From Hofstenia miamia (lineage: Eukaryota > Xenacoelomorpha > Acoela): DNA of 64,000 bases. Below the pieces are notes generated by a model that made no database searches, had not been told where the DNA came from, and saw only the letters and a program-made list of their open reading frames with translations. Where the stretch lies: assembly GCA_004352715.1 (NCBI GenBank), contig SCFE01000001.1:2340567-2404566 (forward strand). The letters are read 5' to 3'. The translations under genes and the position numbers were made by a program. How positions within the stretch are numbered: the first letter of the stretch is position 1; each line of letters opens with the position of its first letter. Below, piece after piece: positions 23,351 through 34,966 of this stretch.

Positions 23351-23918
23351 TGTTGTTAATTTATATTAGCAATAACATACCAATGCTTTCTAACTTTAAT
23401 TGCAAACAGTAGCAATTACAGGCTTGCATATGAAAATGAGATTGTCTTCAATTTCCACCTCTATAACTTTTCTTATTTTTCCATTAATTTCTACGTTTTC
23501 AAATAAATCCTAGAGATAGTGATTACTAGATTGGATTTAGATTAATCCCAATCCCATGAAATTGTCTAGTACGATAGTTCCATTGGTTCCACAGAATAAC
23601 TTCTATTTTCCAAGGTCTTCATTTTGATTGCAATCCCAGGTAGTCTCAGTCCACTTAAGTATTTACTTCCATTCCTATTGGTCTGAGACCAGTAAATCTA
23701 CTGGTAGAATCCTTCTAGTGGTTTTCCAAATTCACTATAATGTGAACAGAGTTTATAATTCAATTCAGACGCATGCAATAATTGGTTTGATTGAAAAAGT
23801 AAATGCACACATAATAGAGTTTTTTAATGCAAAGGCTATTTCGATTTCATAGCTAATAATTATTCCAGCTCAAATCCTCTTCAAACTTGAATTAAAATTA
23901 AGCAATATACAGGCATAT
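23351..23918. other. No gene seen
   Basis: Non-coding spacer. The 74-codon plus frame at 23628-23852 lacks motifs. Confidence 0.3.
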
Positions 23919-24547
23919 ACGTATTTCAGACTTGTCAACGAGCCGACTTTTCCAAGCTCGGCTCGTTTAAATTTTGTGTAAGTTCAGCTCGGCTCGGCTC
24001 GGCTCGGCTCACCACATAAAATCTTTGAATGAGGCTCGTTTAATCTCGCATTTTTTTAAAAATATTGTGCTCAAAGAATTTTTTACATAGCTCTTCCTAT
24101 TATTTAATAAACATTTCTTAAATAAGATTATAAGAAAGGCATACTGACATCAAAAAATAAGAAAAATCTCCATAATCAAATTAACAAGCAGAACTATATA
24201 CTTGCTTTGCCTAAAATAGGCTCGTTGTATATNNNNNNNNNNNNNNNNNNNNNNNNNNNNNNNNNNNNNNNNNNNNNNNNNNNNNNNNNNNNNNNNNNNN
24301 NNNNNNNNNNNNNNNNNNNNNNNNNNNNNNNNNNNNNNNNNNNNNNNNNNNNNNNNNNNNNNNNNNNNNNNNNNNNNNNNNNNNNNNNNNNNNNNNNNNN
24401 NNNNNNNNNNNNNNNNNNNNNNNNNNNNNNNNNNNTGCTTTGCCTAAAATAGGCTCGTTGTATATCAAATACTGTGCTCAAGCTCGGCTCGGCTCGGATC
24501 GGCTCGGCTTGTTAGAAGCTCGGCTAGTTAACAATTCTGACGTATTT
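23919..24547. mobile_element. Non-autonomous hAT-type element, GCTCGGCTC family, copy 2
   Basis: A perfect 8-bp direct repeat ACGTATTT flanks the element (23919-23926 and 24540-24547). The termini CAGACTTGTCAACGAGCCGA (from 23927) and, reversed from 24539, CAGAATTGTTAACTAGCCGA form imperfect inverted repeats with 17 of 20 matching. The inside carries CTCGG repeats near both ends. No transposase reading is visible, although 203 bases are N (24233-24435). The left and right gap edges share the same 30 bases (24203-24232 and 24436-24465), so the gap may be an unmerged overlap. hAT membership is inferred from the 8-bp duplication and CAG...CTG ends. Confidence 0.75.
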
Positions 24548-26600
24548 CTATGATATAAGGAAAAATTCATTCACTAAATTGTTTTGCTTCGCAAACTCTC
24601 TGTATATAGTTCTTATAATTACGCTGTCAAAGAATATTAAACAATTGTATATGTGCACATAGTGTTGGAACAGCAATTAGTAACGAATGTTGTATTACAC
24701 GTACGGGTCGATTCTTTAAACTATCTGAAATCATAGCGATAATTTCCATATTTACTCATTACAGATAGAATTGGTTTAGCAGTAACAGTGTATTTAACAA
24801 ACATCATTTGAGATTAACCAAATTTTGTCGTTTTATTCGCTCTGCTTTTTATGATTCAGACTAATTTTTTTATTTTAATGCACTTGGTGACTGTTCTTAA
24901 AATCATATTTATAATTAATTAAATATTGGGTGTTTTAAATATTTTCAATAGCTTTGAGAATTTCGTTTTCTGAAATTGTATTTCCATAAATTTCCATTAA
25001 AACTTAATTCCGTAATCCGGAAATAGAATGGGAGGGAAATGTCAATTTCCACATGCTATGCAACCCTGACTAACAGCAATTGTTAATATCTGAACGTTTT
25101 TGTTGCTCATGACGTCGCAACTAAAAAGACATGCCTTTTGGCGCACCCCCTGCGGAGTAAGGTAGAAATGTACACGCGATGGCTTAGTACATGGGGCAGG
25201 ACTGGCCGAGACGAAAATTTAATAAAAACTGTCCAAATATAATTTATTTTAGCAATCAAAACTATCACTGCTGAAATATTTTACTTTTTAATTTTTTGAT
25301 TTACTTTTGTCCTTCTAGAAAAGACTATTAAAGAAGTCAGCAATATAATAATCTGTTGAACATGGATTATCAATAAATTTGACGGGCTGAACACGTACTT
25401 GAAATTATATTTCATGACCCGGATTGCGAGTTTGATAAATGCGACCCGTGTCTATTGCTCATGCATCCAAGTGGGAGAAATGATGTCATAGCCCCTGTTC
25501 TTGAAATGTATAAATGTCTTTTTGTAGAAAAACTGGAATAGTGTGCAAAGAAATTCATACTGGAAGAATGTGATGAAACTTCAAAATTCTACATTTACAA
25601 TTGTGAATTAGTACGAATATTATTTCTGGTGTTCAAGATTAGGAAGCGATTTTTTTACAGAATATCAATTAAATTGCAATCAAAATGATAATAATTATAT
25701 TTATTTCAATATTAAATGCACAAAAATTCCCAGTATCAATAATCAATTTTATCTGTTTCTACATGCCTAAACTACATGGTGCTAATAGGTTAGTGCAATA
25801 ATTTCCTATACAGAAAATATATATTCCGATCAATGTTATCGATAGTGTAGCGTTATTGGTCTGTGATCAAGGGACATAATTTCACATCGTCAGATGAGAT
25901 ATTTTACATATAAGTGTTGTAGCACAAAAATTGATTCAATTCAATTCAATTCAATAGTGACTTGAATTGAAAAACGTATAGATAGACCAAGTACTACAAA
26001 ATACCCTGTTCATGAAGTTACAATGAAATAGAACTCAAATTTCACATACACATTAATTGAAAAAACACTTGTTACATTTACAAATATTATAATAGAATTC
26101 AATTTTTTATTGAAGCCTTTGTTAATAATGGGTGCATATAATGTTTATTTTAATAAAATGATGTTCGTTTATGGAAAACAGTTTAGCAAATTTCAGGAAA
26201 AAGACTAAAAAATGCACTAAAATTCAAATCTCTGCAAAGATAGTGACTGTATATTTGATTAAAAAGTACTTTAAATAAATAGTAATATCAAAGCATTGCT
26301 CTAAGAGAAAACTAATGCTCTTAATTTCAGAAATCTCACCTTTTAAATAAGTCTAATGCTTTTATTTAGTATAGATGCATAAAAATATTGAAGACGTGAA
26401 GATGCAAAAAATTTGTCCAAAATATTCGTAGCTATTTCTAACATTAAGGACAGCATTGGATCATGGGATTATTGCTGATGAGATCGTAACACAAATGCTT
26501 TCATCACCGGGTGTGTTCAAATGCTACATTGATTAAAATTGGCAATTAATGTTGATTAGTTTTCTAGGATTATTGATATTCGACACAAAAATCAAGCAAG
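24548..26600. other. Long stretch without recognisable gene
   Basis: Neither strand shows a frame with family motifs. A slightly GC-rich island (CTTTTGGCGCACCCCCTGCG, from about 25134) is the only compositional feature. Confidence 0.4.
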
Positions 26601-26639
26601 TTATTTATATATATATAAAACTTTTACTTTACTTCGAGA

Positions 26640-27080
26640 TGTTTGATAACATGGATGCTTAACATAAAATATAGAAGAACAAACTCAACTGAAATTGATT
26701 TCGCTATTCATCAGTTATTGTGGACTGTTGATTGAATGAAATTTGTAAATAAACATGTTCATTGATTTTTTATTCCCTCTTGTTGTTTATTTGAAAAATA
26801 TTTCGCTTTGAAAATCTAACTACTATATAATTGTTCATTACTTTATGTAACTTACTTTTTCTACTATATCAAATTCATTTCTTCATTATTGCTCAAGTAA
26901 TTAAATTCCAATCACCTATAACCTTATACTTATAGTAGCATTTGCCAAAATAATTAATGGCTGACTCACAAAATATCTCCCAATTTTGCTTATTATATAC
27001 ATTTGTAGTTAGTTGCAAGTTATTATTTCAAGTACTACTATGGAACTGGCAAAACAGCTCAAGAATTTTTCACTAAAAAT
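26640..27080. repeat. Diverged dispersed duplication, copy matching 42960-43400
   Basis: Collinear similarity by eye: AACTCAACTGAAA-TGATTTCGC, then a TTGTAAATAAA block, a TCTTCATTATTGCTCAAGTA block and a TTGCCAAAATAATTAATGGC/ATTTAATGACTGACTCA block appear in the same order at 42960-43400. A third, weaker match starts near 28140. It is probably an old transposon or segmental copy; no coding is seen. Confidence 0.55.
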
Positions 27081-28782
27081 TGTGCAATATTTACAAGGTC
27101 AAATTTATTAGAAACTATTTCAATAATACACGATGCATTCATAATGTTTACTGCATCTTAGGTTTTATTCAAAAACTTGAAATTTGATGTCGCAGCTAAA
27201 TTCTTATGTTGCAAGTTGATAAAATTTGTAACCTTCACTAGCTGTATTTTTCAATTATTTTTGTATGAAGTTAGTATCATTGAATTCCACTTTTGTACAG
27301 GTCATGTTGTAAATTAAGTGGTTTTTCACAATTTTACAGTGCAAACCATTTTTGTGCTTCCAACTATTTAAAAGGAAAGAAGCAAATGCTTAGCAAATTT
27401 ATTTAAAAAATATTTTTTGTCTCATAAAATACTATTCTTACATTGCTAGATTTGATCTTATGCCATTGGCTCTAATGCCAAATATATGTAGGTTGGAGGT
27501 AGCACAGGTTTATAACCTTATAATAACAGAAAATTTTGATTCTATTAAAAGAAAATTGCAACCTTTTTGACATAATGTCCTACTCTGTAACTGGTTAACT
27601 TTAAATCTGTCAATTCAGTTTAAATCGAAGTCAAAATTTTAAATATGAATGGTTACATTAATAAATTTAATAAAAGTGTGAAAATAGAAAAATCTATCAC
27701 AGAGAAACATTTTTAATTGAGCATTTTAGATTTACAAATACGAAATTTGTGTCATTATGAGTCAAAACTTTCCCATGTCAGTGAAGACTAGCATATGATG
27801 CCCTGCTTCATTCCATTATCTACGCAAGTATGCTGTCAGCAAAACCTTGTACGCAACATTCTTAATTCTAATAAAAACATTTCAAATCGGGTCATTATTT
27901 TTTGAAATTTTATGGGATCAAACTGTATTCGGGTCATGTGGAACACTATTTCATACTTTGTGACACGGTTGCAAATCCAAAAAATAGGAACTAAATTTAT
28001 ACGGATTCAGTAACATGTACACGTTCTTTTGTTTAATTGATTAAAAAATAATGTAGTTTTCTGACATTATACAGCATGTATAGATATGACGTTGTCATAT
28101 GAATTAACATAAATATGAAATTAAGAAATATTATTAAAAAATACTTAACTGGATATGATTTCCGTTTTCATCATTTTGTGTACATTGTAGAATAAATTAT
28201 ATTTTAAAATATACATGTTTATTGATTCTTTATGCTTGTCGTGATTCGGGCATCTTCTAATGCAATCGGCAGATGAAATATTCAGTGCTGTTTGTTAATT
28301 TATTTTTTATGCAATAGTAGGATTTTATACAGATGTTTTTTTTACACTCTCGTTCAAAATTGCTTTAGCAACTGATATATATATAGATATATATATATAT
28401 ATATATATATATTCTTTTGTTAAATTGCACTAACTGTTATTTTTTTATTTTAAATTAGGAATGAATATTTGTTGTTTAGGACATAAAGCTTTTGTTATTT
28501 TCAAATGTAGTAAAGATTTTGTAGTCACAATTTATGTACCAGAAGACAATCCACGCTCACACATTTATTGTAGGAGGTATAGTTTTATAGTAAAACTACA
28601 TATAACCAGATACAGTAATATACATTTGCAGCTTGTTTGACAACAATGAAAGATCAATACATTTATGTAATAAAGAGTAGTGAACTGTGGCAAATACAAT
28701 TCCAACACTTCCAATCTGTTGTTTTAAAAGTTTCAATTTTCAAAGTTAAGTTGGCCGCAAAACATACCATCAGCAACATAGC
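27081..28782. other. No gene seen; TA microsatellite at 28376-28412
   Basis: AT-rich background with a TATATA run near 28376-28412. No supported coding region. Confidence 0.4.
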
Positions 28783-28873
28783 ATGACAACAGACAGCAGG
28801 ATATTGGGGAGAACCGGTGACACTACCAGGATAAGTGATATCCTTGATGATATAAATAATATTTTTGCATTAG
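28783..28873 (+). CDS. Possible short first coding exon
   Basis: ATG at 28783 opens 30 codons (TTDSRILGRTGDTTRISDIL then DDINNIFAL) of normal amino-acid composition in an otherwise AT-biased area. They end at a fair donor, TTAG|GTAACA, at 28874. The continuation beyond the donor turns into background-like sequence. I could not match a downstream exon in the right phase, and I recognise no family. Confidence 0.3.
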
Positions 28874-29159
28874 GTAACAAGCATACAAGATTTCACTATG
28901 TTAAGAAATGGAAATATATAAAGTTTGAAAAAATTTACACTTTCCATTTTTACTGGTTCCTGTTATTAATTTGATTCCATATTGAAACAGGGTTTCCCTA
29001 AGCTTTTTAGTGTCAAGTATAAACAACTAGCTGATGTATTTTTCAAGTGCAAAAATTATGAAGGGGAGTTTCATGGTTCCAAAGTTTGCAAAGTGATTAT
29101 GTTTTTCTTACTAAGTAATAATATTTTGTTATTTAAATTTCTACTGCTGCAATTAAGTT

Positions 29160-29432
29160 TTATAAACCTGCTGAAAGCATACTTTGTGAAAGCTTTATCA
29201 TTGTGTTAAAAAGATTGCAGACACTGAAATTGCATGGACCAATCAAGCCAATCCAAACTGGTATCAAATATTTTAAAAAGGTATTCAAGCCAACCCTAGC
29301 TTTGCTATTAAACCTTTCATCTCTAGTCATAGTACAAAATCGTGTAGCTATATCGTAGTAGATACATTGCCCCACTGAGTAAATTTGACACGTTATTTGG
29401 CCAAGTTTTGATTTTTTACCATAGGCGTACAA
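29160..29432 (-). CDS. Possible GPCR transmembrane 3-4 fragment
   Basis: The minus-strand frame reads QCIYYDIATRFCTMTRDERF, then NSKARVGLNTFLKYLIPVWI and GLIGPC. The run of basic loop (RDERFNSKAR) followed by a hydrophobic segment with a central Trp resembles the intracellular loop 2 to TM4 region of rhodopsin-type receptors, where xRFNSxxR and VW-x-I are frequent. The DRY-like position reads ATRF, so the key acidic residue is absent. There is no clear start and no splice sites that I trust. Alternatives are a chance frame or a decayed receptor copy. Confidence 0.25.
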   Translation of the reverse strand: MYAYGKKSKLGQITCQIYSVGQCIYYDIATRFCTMTRDERFNSKARVGLNTFLKYLIPVWIGLIGPCNFSVCNLFNTMIKLSQSMLSAGL

Positions 29433-29945
29433 AGTGGCACAAATTCGGAGGAGTTAATCCAAATTTAGAATATTCGAGTGAAACAGTAAAAATTTGATTG
29501 CACAAAAAAGTCAAAATACATTAATTCAAACTTTTTTTCTATTGAAAAGTTTTGCTACTGTTTATTAATCACTTTCAGCATTAGTTTTTATAGTTGGGCT
29601 TTACTTCCGAAAAAATCCTAATTGCTCATTCAAAAAATTAAAAACCTGTAAAGTAAATGGATAGTCTTTCTTAGTTATGCTAACATGTCAAAAAGTGGTT
29701 CCTTATTTCAAAATGCTTGAATTGGACAGAGCTCTTTATTGTTGATAAATTGTCTTGGTGCATATAGGTTGTCAAGCTTAGGTAAGTTACTGGCTACAAA
29801 AGTTAATCAAAATTCCTGCACTATATATATATATATATATAATATTACAAATTTTATTTTTTTCAACTCTTTAAGACTATTCCTTCACAATAAGAGATGC
29901 CGTTGCTGGAGAAATACTTTATTCCAAATTTGCTATTTATAATTG

Positions 29946-30233
29946 CTAAAACTCAAAGCCGTGGCTAGGGGAGGAACATGTTGGGCCACTGGGCCCCATT
30001 CCTCTTGGCATCCTGGATAAAAAACTCCATAGTATTAATTCTAATATTCTATAACGAAGTTAGAGTGAATATATTTTGGTTAAATATATAAAATACTAAT
30101 GCCAATCTATTTAAAAATTCAATGAAAAAGTCTGAAAGTATTTCATATGAGTAAACCTATGATTAATTTATTGAACTTTGCGGGGCCATCGCCCCCATAA
30201 GCTTCAAATGCAAACCACGGAACTGCTAAAACT
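29946..30233. mobile_element. hAT-type MITE with perfect 8-bp target duplication
   Basis: CTAAAACT occurs at 29946-29953 and again at 30226-30233. The 272 bp between them begin CAAAGCCGTGGCTAG and, read from the other end, CAGTTCCGTGGTTTG, sharing a CCGTGG core at the same offset. There is no coding capacity. GC-rich patches near both ends (GGGCCACTGGGCCCC and GGGGCCATCGCCCCC) add short hairpins. CA...TG ends with an 8-bp duplication indicate the hAT superfamily. Confidence 0.7.
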
Positions 30234-31659
30234 AAATGCTATTAACAGCAATCTAGTGTGATTAAACTGTTATTAAACAACGTCGAAACAATATGTAAGC
30301 GATGAGTAAGTTACATTTTTTCAATTTATTTATATACAAAAGCAATTTAAAACCAGCTTTTCCTGTGCTTTTCTTACTATTCACTTTTTCAAAAAAGTCT
30401 AAAAAGGACACTAAAATTTAATTGTAGCAATAAAAAGATTACATTATTTGTAATAGTAGCAAAATAATAGGATAAGATATATACTAAATAAACACTTGGT
30501 AATTAGAATTGGCATAATTTACATGTAAATCTAAAAATAGAGTTTTGGCAAGTTTTTTCTTCTTTTTTCAAATTAACTATTACTTCACATTCTATGCTAG
30601 TGACATTACAAAGAACTGTTTCGAAATTATTATCAACATAGTAATGGGAAAAATTCAGAAATTAAAAAGGTAATATTGGACTTTGACTTGGTTTTTCTAA
30701 ATACTGATAATGAACATAAATTAATAATGTGGAATTCTTAATGTTGATAGTGTAAATGAAAATGCGTTTGACAGCTTTACTGATCGTGATATAATTTCTT
30801 ATGAGTTTGAAAAATGTGCATTGCCTAAGAGAGCATGTCAATCTAAATTTACACCTAACCTCATTTTATAATATTTAGAGCACCATGCCCTCTCCATAAG
30901 TTAGGAAAACTCTACAGCTAAGATGAAACTTGACACTGCAAAATACACTTTTCTAGCATATATCAAATTAGACTACAAACAAATTATTTCCCATTGGTTT
31001 TGTATATATATATATATATGAGCTGAGAAGACAAGAAATATTTTATTGTTGAAATCGAATTAGAAATTCAACATTGTGTACTACTGCCGTAGATAGAAAA
31101 TATTATTTTTAGTGCGTAAAATATAATTTAATGGAGAGCATGAGTATTCTTAACGGTTGGTGTATTTACATGAATAAATTTCTACCAATATGTACATATT
31201 GTTCTCTGACAAGACGTATGGTATGCGTAATAGTAGATGCTTCGTTTTATGACTTGAAAGGAATTCAAATCCTTTTCAGGTCTGTTGTATTGAATTCCAT
31301 AACGAGGTGTATTTGGCCTGGGTGTATTATATAGATGCAAAAATTTGTTTTGTGTTTTCCATAGAACTACAGACATAATGATAAAAAAATTTGTTATAAA
31401 TCGATTTTTAAAACCTGATAAATGCTAAGAATCTATAAATAAAAACTTTTGAATATTACAAAAACACATGTTTTCACACACACATAAATGCATATTACAC
31501 TGAATTCTTCTTTTAATTGCTTTTAATACACCAGGATATTTCAATAGTGCTCAAGAGAGTAGCAAGGATTTTTGCTTAGGAAGGGGCGGAATGTTGTAAT
31601 TTATATAAACGAAAGTTTCAAAAATAAGAAAATATTTATTTCAATAATGAAAATATATA
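30234..31659. other. No supported gene
   Basis: AT-rich. A short TA repeat lies at 31001-31018. Overlapping frames on both strands at 31131-31376 are uninformative. Confidence 0.4.
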
Positions 31660-31930
31660 AGTAAAACATAATTCAATATAGTCCCCACCATTAGCTGCAG
31701 AAGAGCCTAGTCATTCTTCAATAAATTTTCAGTCAGATTCCTGTGCCTTTTCCATCAGTTCATTTCGACTGTGTTGATTTAAGAGTTTCTAAAATGGTTT
31801 CAATTGCACTGTTGTCAATTTTGTGATTGTGAACAATCGCTTCGTATGTCATATGGAGTTTTCAGTAATCATTGACTTTGTTTTTTCGATATTAGTATCA
31901 GTGGATGCTGCGATTGGTCTGCCATGTGGG
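31660..31930 (-). pseudogene. Internally deleted mariner-like transposase remnant
   Basis: The minus strand encodes a mariner-type GRP linker (HGRPIAASTDTNIEKTKSMI, near 31860-31930), then an HTH-like stretch (HTKRLFTITK) after an in-frame stop. It then jumps to a C-terminal tail resembling the mariner ending (FIEE-LGSSAANGGDYIEL, near 31680-31740; family members end near a C-x-x-x-NG-x-YFE motif). The catalytic DDE/DDD core is absent between them, so the copy is deleted and inactive. Confidence 0.55.
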
Positions 31931-32084
31931 TTGATCAGGTATACGTTTGCAGGTCCCCGTCAAGCGAACCCCAGAACTAGTAAACAGTCATTATAAGTTG
32001 TCGTGGCCTGGCATGTATGGTTCATAGCACACTACTATGTATATTTGTATCATTTAGTTCACAATCAAAACATTTTACATAAAG

Positions 32085-32466
32085 TTGTGTTATACTTGTT
32101 ACGCTACTAGCTTTGTGACAGAGATAGAGTTTCTAAAACCAAATGTACTTCAATTAGATTCTTCAAATATCGCAGATGAATGGAATAGATGGTATCAAGA
32201 CTTTAATCTTTTTCTGCAAGCAAACAAACTCGATTCAATACCGAATTCAGTAAAAGTTGGTCTTCTTTTAAGGACGATAGGTCCTCTATGCAATGATATC
32301 TATGAAAACTTTGCATGGACGCCAACCGAGGGTAAGATTATGTTCCAAACTGTAATAGACAAATTCGAGGCTTACTTCATCCGCCAAAAAATGAGACATT
32401 TGAAAGATTCAAATTCTTTTCTTTTCGGAAAAGCTCAGAGAATACAGATGCTTTTGTTAATAAGTT
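32085..32466 (+). pseudogene. Ty3/gypsy-type element: gag-like portion, broken
   Basis: 127 codons with capsid-like composition (WNRWYQDFNLFLQANKLDS, LLLRTIGPLCNDIYENF) typical of the gag of simple gypsy elements. The frame then breaks near 32460. Downstream (32690-32870) pieces in two frames carry a Cys-rich knuckle (CPAFGLTCNKCGTK, then HFALVCKS in a shifted frame), fitting a nucleocapsid zinc finger. It sits directly upstream of the protease and reverse-transcriptase pieces of the same decayed element. Not functional. Confidence 0.6.
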
Positions 32467-33000
32467 AAGGACATTTGCCCGCTATTCACTGATTCACTCA
32501 TTCGCGATCAGTTAATTTTAACAATTACTGAAACCAATCTCCAACAAAAACTGCTTCGTGAAATTAACTTAGCTCTTCAAAGAGCCATAGATATATGCAA
32601 ATGTCCTGAAGAAACACTTCTTCAAATGTCCTCCATTACACCAGAAATAAATTGTAATGAACCTCCATTTAAAATGAAAGAGGAAGAAGTTGATGCTCTA
32701 CGACAACAAAGATACATCAGCAGAAATCAGAGGAAAATCTATTCGGAGAGAATTGAGCGTGAAAAATATGGTAAAACTCATCACAGGAATAACTGCCCAG
32801 CTTTTGGACTCACATGCAATAAATGTGGTACAAAATCATTTCGCATTAGTATGCAAAAGTACAGGAGAAAGGAGACTAAATCCACAATACATAAACGATG
32901 TTGATGATCAATCAGAGGAAAGTGGAAGTTATTATGACTGCGACGTAGTAAATACTCTAGAATCAAAACCCTGTAAAAACAATTCCCAAAATCAATCAAA

Positions 33001-33246
33001 ATGATTGCAACAATAAATGGTAAGAAAATACACATGAAAGTTGATTCCGGAGCACAATGTAATGTGCTATCATACTGTGATTTTAAGGAATTGCACTTAG
33101 CAAGAAGTCTAATCAGACCAACAAGTTACCGATTGACAGCATATAGTGGAAGTCAGGTCCCTGTCATTTTCCATACCTTGTGTGATTCGTGGTTCTACAG
33201 AAAACTTCACTCCAATTATTGGTCTACCAACTTGTTTAGCCTATAA
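33001..33246 (+). pseudogene. Ty3/gypsy-type element: aspartic protease portion
   Basis: An 81-codon frame with the retroviral-type aspartic protease motif VDSGAQCNVLSY near its start, preceded by ATINGKKIHMK. It ends early compared with the family. It lies in element order between the knuckle region and the reverse transcriptase. Confidence 0.65.
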
Positions 33247-33399
33247 TCTGCTATAATTAAACTATATAGATGTGACGCTAATAAACACTGTTTAAAAAAT
33301 ATTTTCCGATGGGGTCCGGAGGGAAACCAAACTTTAATCTTTAGACCCATCAAGACCAGAAACGTTAACTCAGATTTACGAAAAATTCAATGACGTTTT

Positions 33400-34165
33400 T
33401 ACAGGATTAGGTGAGTATGGCAAAGAATATAGAATCAAAATTAGAGACCATGAAGAGTCGAAAATTCATGCCCCAAGAAGGGTTCCACTGACATTATTGG
33501 ATAAACTGAAGAATAAGCTTGATCTATTGGTAAGAAACGATGTGATTAAACCTTCAAATAGTGCAGCTCAATGGGTTAGGAGCCCTGTAATAGCCGAAAA
33601 ATGAAATGGCGGCTTAAGATTGACTCTGGACGCAAAGGAACTGAATGCCGCAGTTATTCGCGAAACCCATAACTCTCCATCAAATGCAGCTTTGCGAGTA
33701 TTTTTCAATGGTAAGTGTGTTTTCAGCGTCATCGATCTTTCAGACGCATTTTGGCATATTAAGCTCAGTAAAGAGTCATCCCCTCTCTGCAACTTTAATA
33801 CTCCGTTTGGAAGGTACCAGTGGAAAAGGCTACCCAATGGTCTTGCATCAGCTTCCGACAAGGTACAAAAATAGGAGATGAGGTATTTTGAGACCTACCA
33901 AATGTAATTGTCATTCATGATGCTATATGTGTCGCGAATAATGATGAATCAAGTCACACAAAATAAAATTCAACTTAAAGAAATTTCAATATAAAAAAGA
34001 AAAAGTAAAATACATGAGTTTTATAATAGATAAAAATGGATTAGAAGTTGATGAAGAAAAATCCGAAGCCATCAAAAACCTTCCTTTGCCACAATAAAAA
34101 AAAGCAATGGTTTCTAGGAATGACAAATTTTCAAAATTATTGGATATAACACATCCATTGAGAGA
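33400..34165 (+). pseudogene. Ty3/gypsy-type element: reverse transcriptase portion, broken
   Basis: Reads RRVPLTLLDKLKNKLDLL, an in-frame TGA near 33602, then RLTLDAKELN, VFSVIDLSDAFWHIKLS and CNFNTPFGRYQWKRLP, which are classical gypsy reverse-transcriptase blocks. After a stop near 33872 the catalytic YxDD box is eroded (CVANNDE). FIIDKNGLEVDEEKSEAI and FLGMTNF follow in other frames. Integrase and recognisable LTRs are not seen. Stops and frame changes show a dead copy. Confidence 0.75.
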
Positions 34166-34167
34166 CC

Positions 34168-34965
34168 TTACAAAAGCAGAGCGCGGCAAGATGAGCACAC
34201 ACTAGCTCTTGAAAAATAAAATCTACTTTTGATAAAGATTGCCCTTCAACAGTTCTACAAGTGGATTCTTCTCAATACGCAATATTCAATATGCAAATTT
34301 CGTAAACTTTCCATTGCAATAGTTCAAGATGGTGTCTTTATTGAACCACAAATTCTCAAGTTAGTACTGAATAGTGAATTCACAAATCTTATGAATGATT
34401 GTGAGAAGAAAGCTTGGGAATTCTTTTGTAACTTTGCGAATAGTTTCCTTGGCCGGCACAGAAATCCAGACTACAGACAAATAATTGATGGACTTTTGAG
34501 GAACTACAAGTCCATGGGCTGCATCATGTCCTTGGAAGTCCACATTCTGTACTCACACTTAGAATTCTTCCAAGAATATCTATGCGATGTTAGTGATGAA
34601 CATGGGGAACAACTCCACAAATTGTATTGCCGTGATGGAACAACGCTATAAGGGCAAGTGGACTGTGGCTATGATGGCTGATTACTGTAGGGCCTAATGA
34701 GAGAATCTTCAATGTTATACAAGAAGAAGCGAAGGAGTGAAAAACACTTTTAATAAAAATAATTTTTAATATCTCATGTTGTAAAATACATTTAATACAT
34801 TTATTCTTTGATATCTTTTATTAAAAAACATGTTTAATTAATTTTTTAATATCTTACGAAATTGGCTAAGGTTACATTTTCTGTTTAACTCTTAACAGGA
34901 ATAAAGTATGACTTTACTCCAAAACTGCGACTAACCAACAAAAACGAATATCAGATCAGCGTATC
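34168..34965 (+). pseudogene. Broken DVSDEHGE-domain sequence (copy 1 of an assembly duplicate)
   Basis: An open frame of about 140 codons (34229-34651) includes LKLVLNSEFTNLMNDCEKKA, NSFLGRHRNPDYRQIID, GCIMSLEVHILYSHLEFF and DVSDEHGEQLHK. One frame change near 34620 leads into MEQRYKGKW, MMADYC and a basic tail. I recall this block (H-x-HL-x-FF ... DVSDEHGE-x-xHQ ... MADYCW) as a widespread uncharacterised, probably transposon-derived protein in arthropod and other invertebrate genomes; I know no function. The whole 798 bp recur after a single N at 34966, so the second copy is likely an assembly overlap. Confidence 0.6.
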
Positions 34966-34966
34966 N

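Noticed and set aside
33568-33861. 97-codon minus-strand frame
   Set aside because: Antisense shadow of the gypsy reverse-transcriptase blocks on the plus strand.
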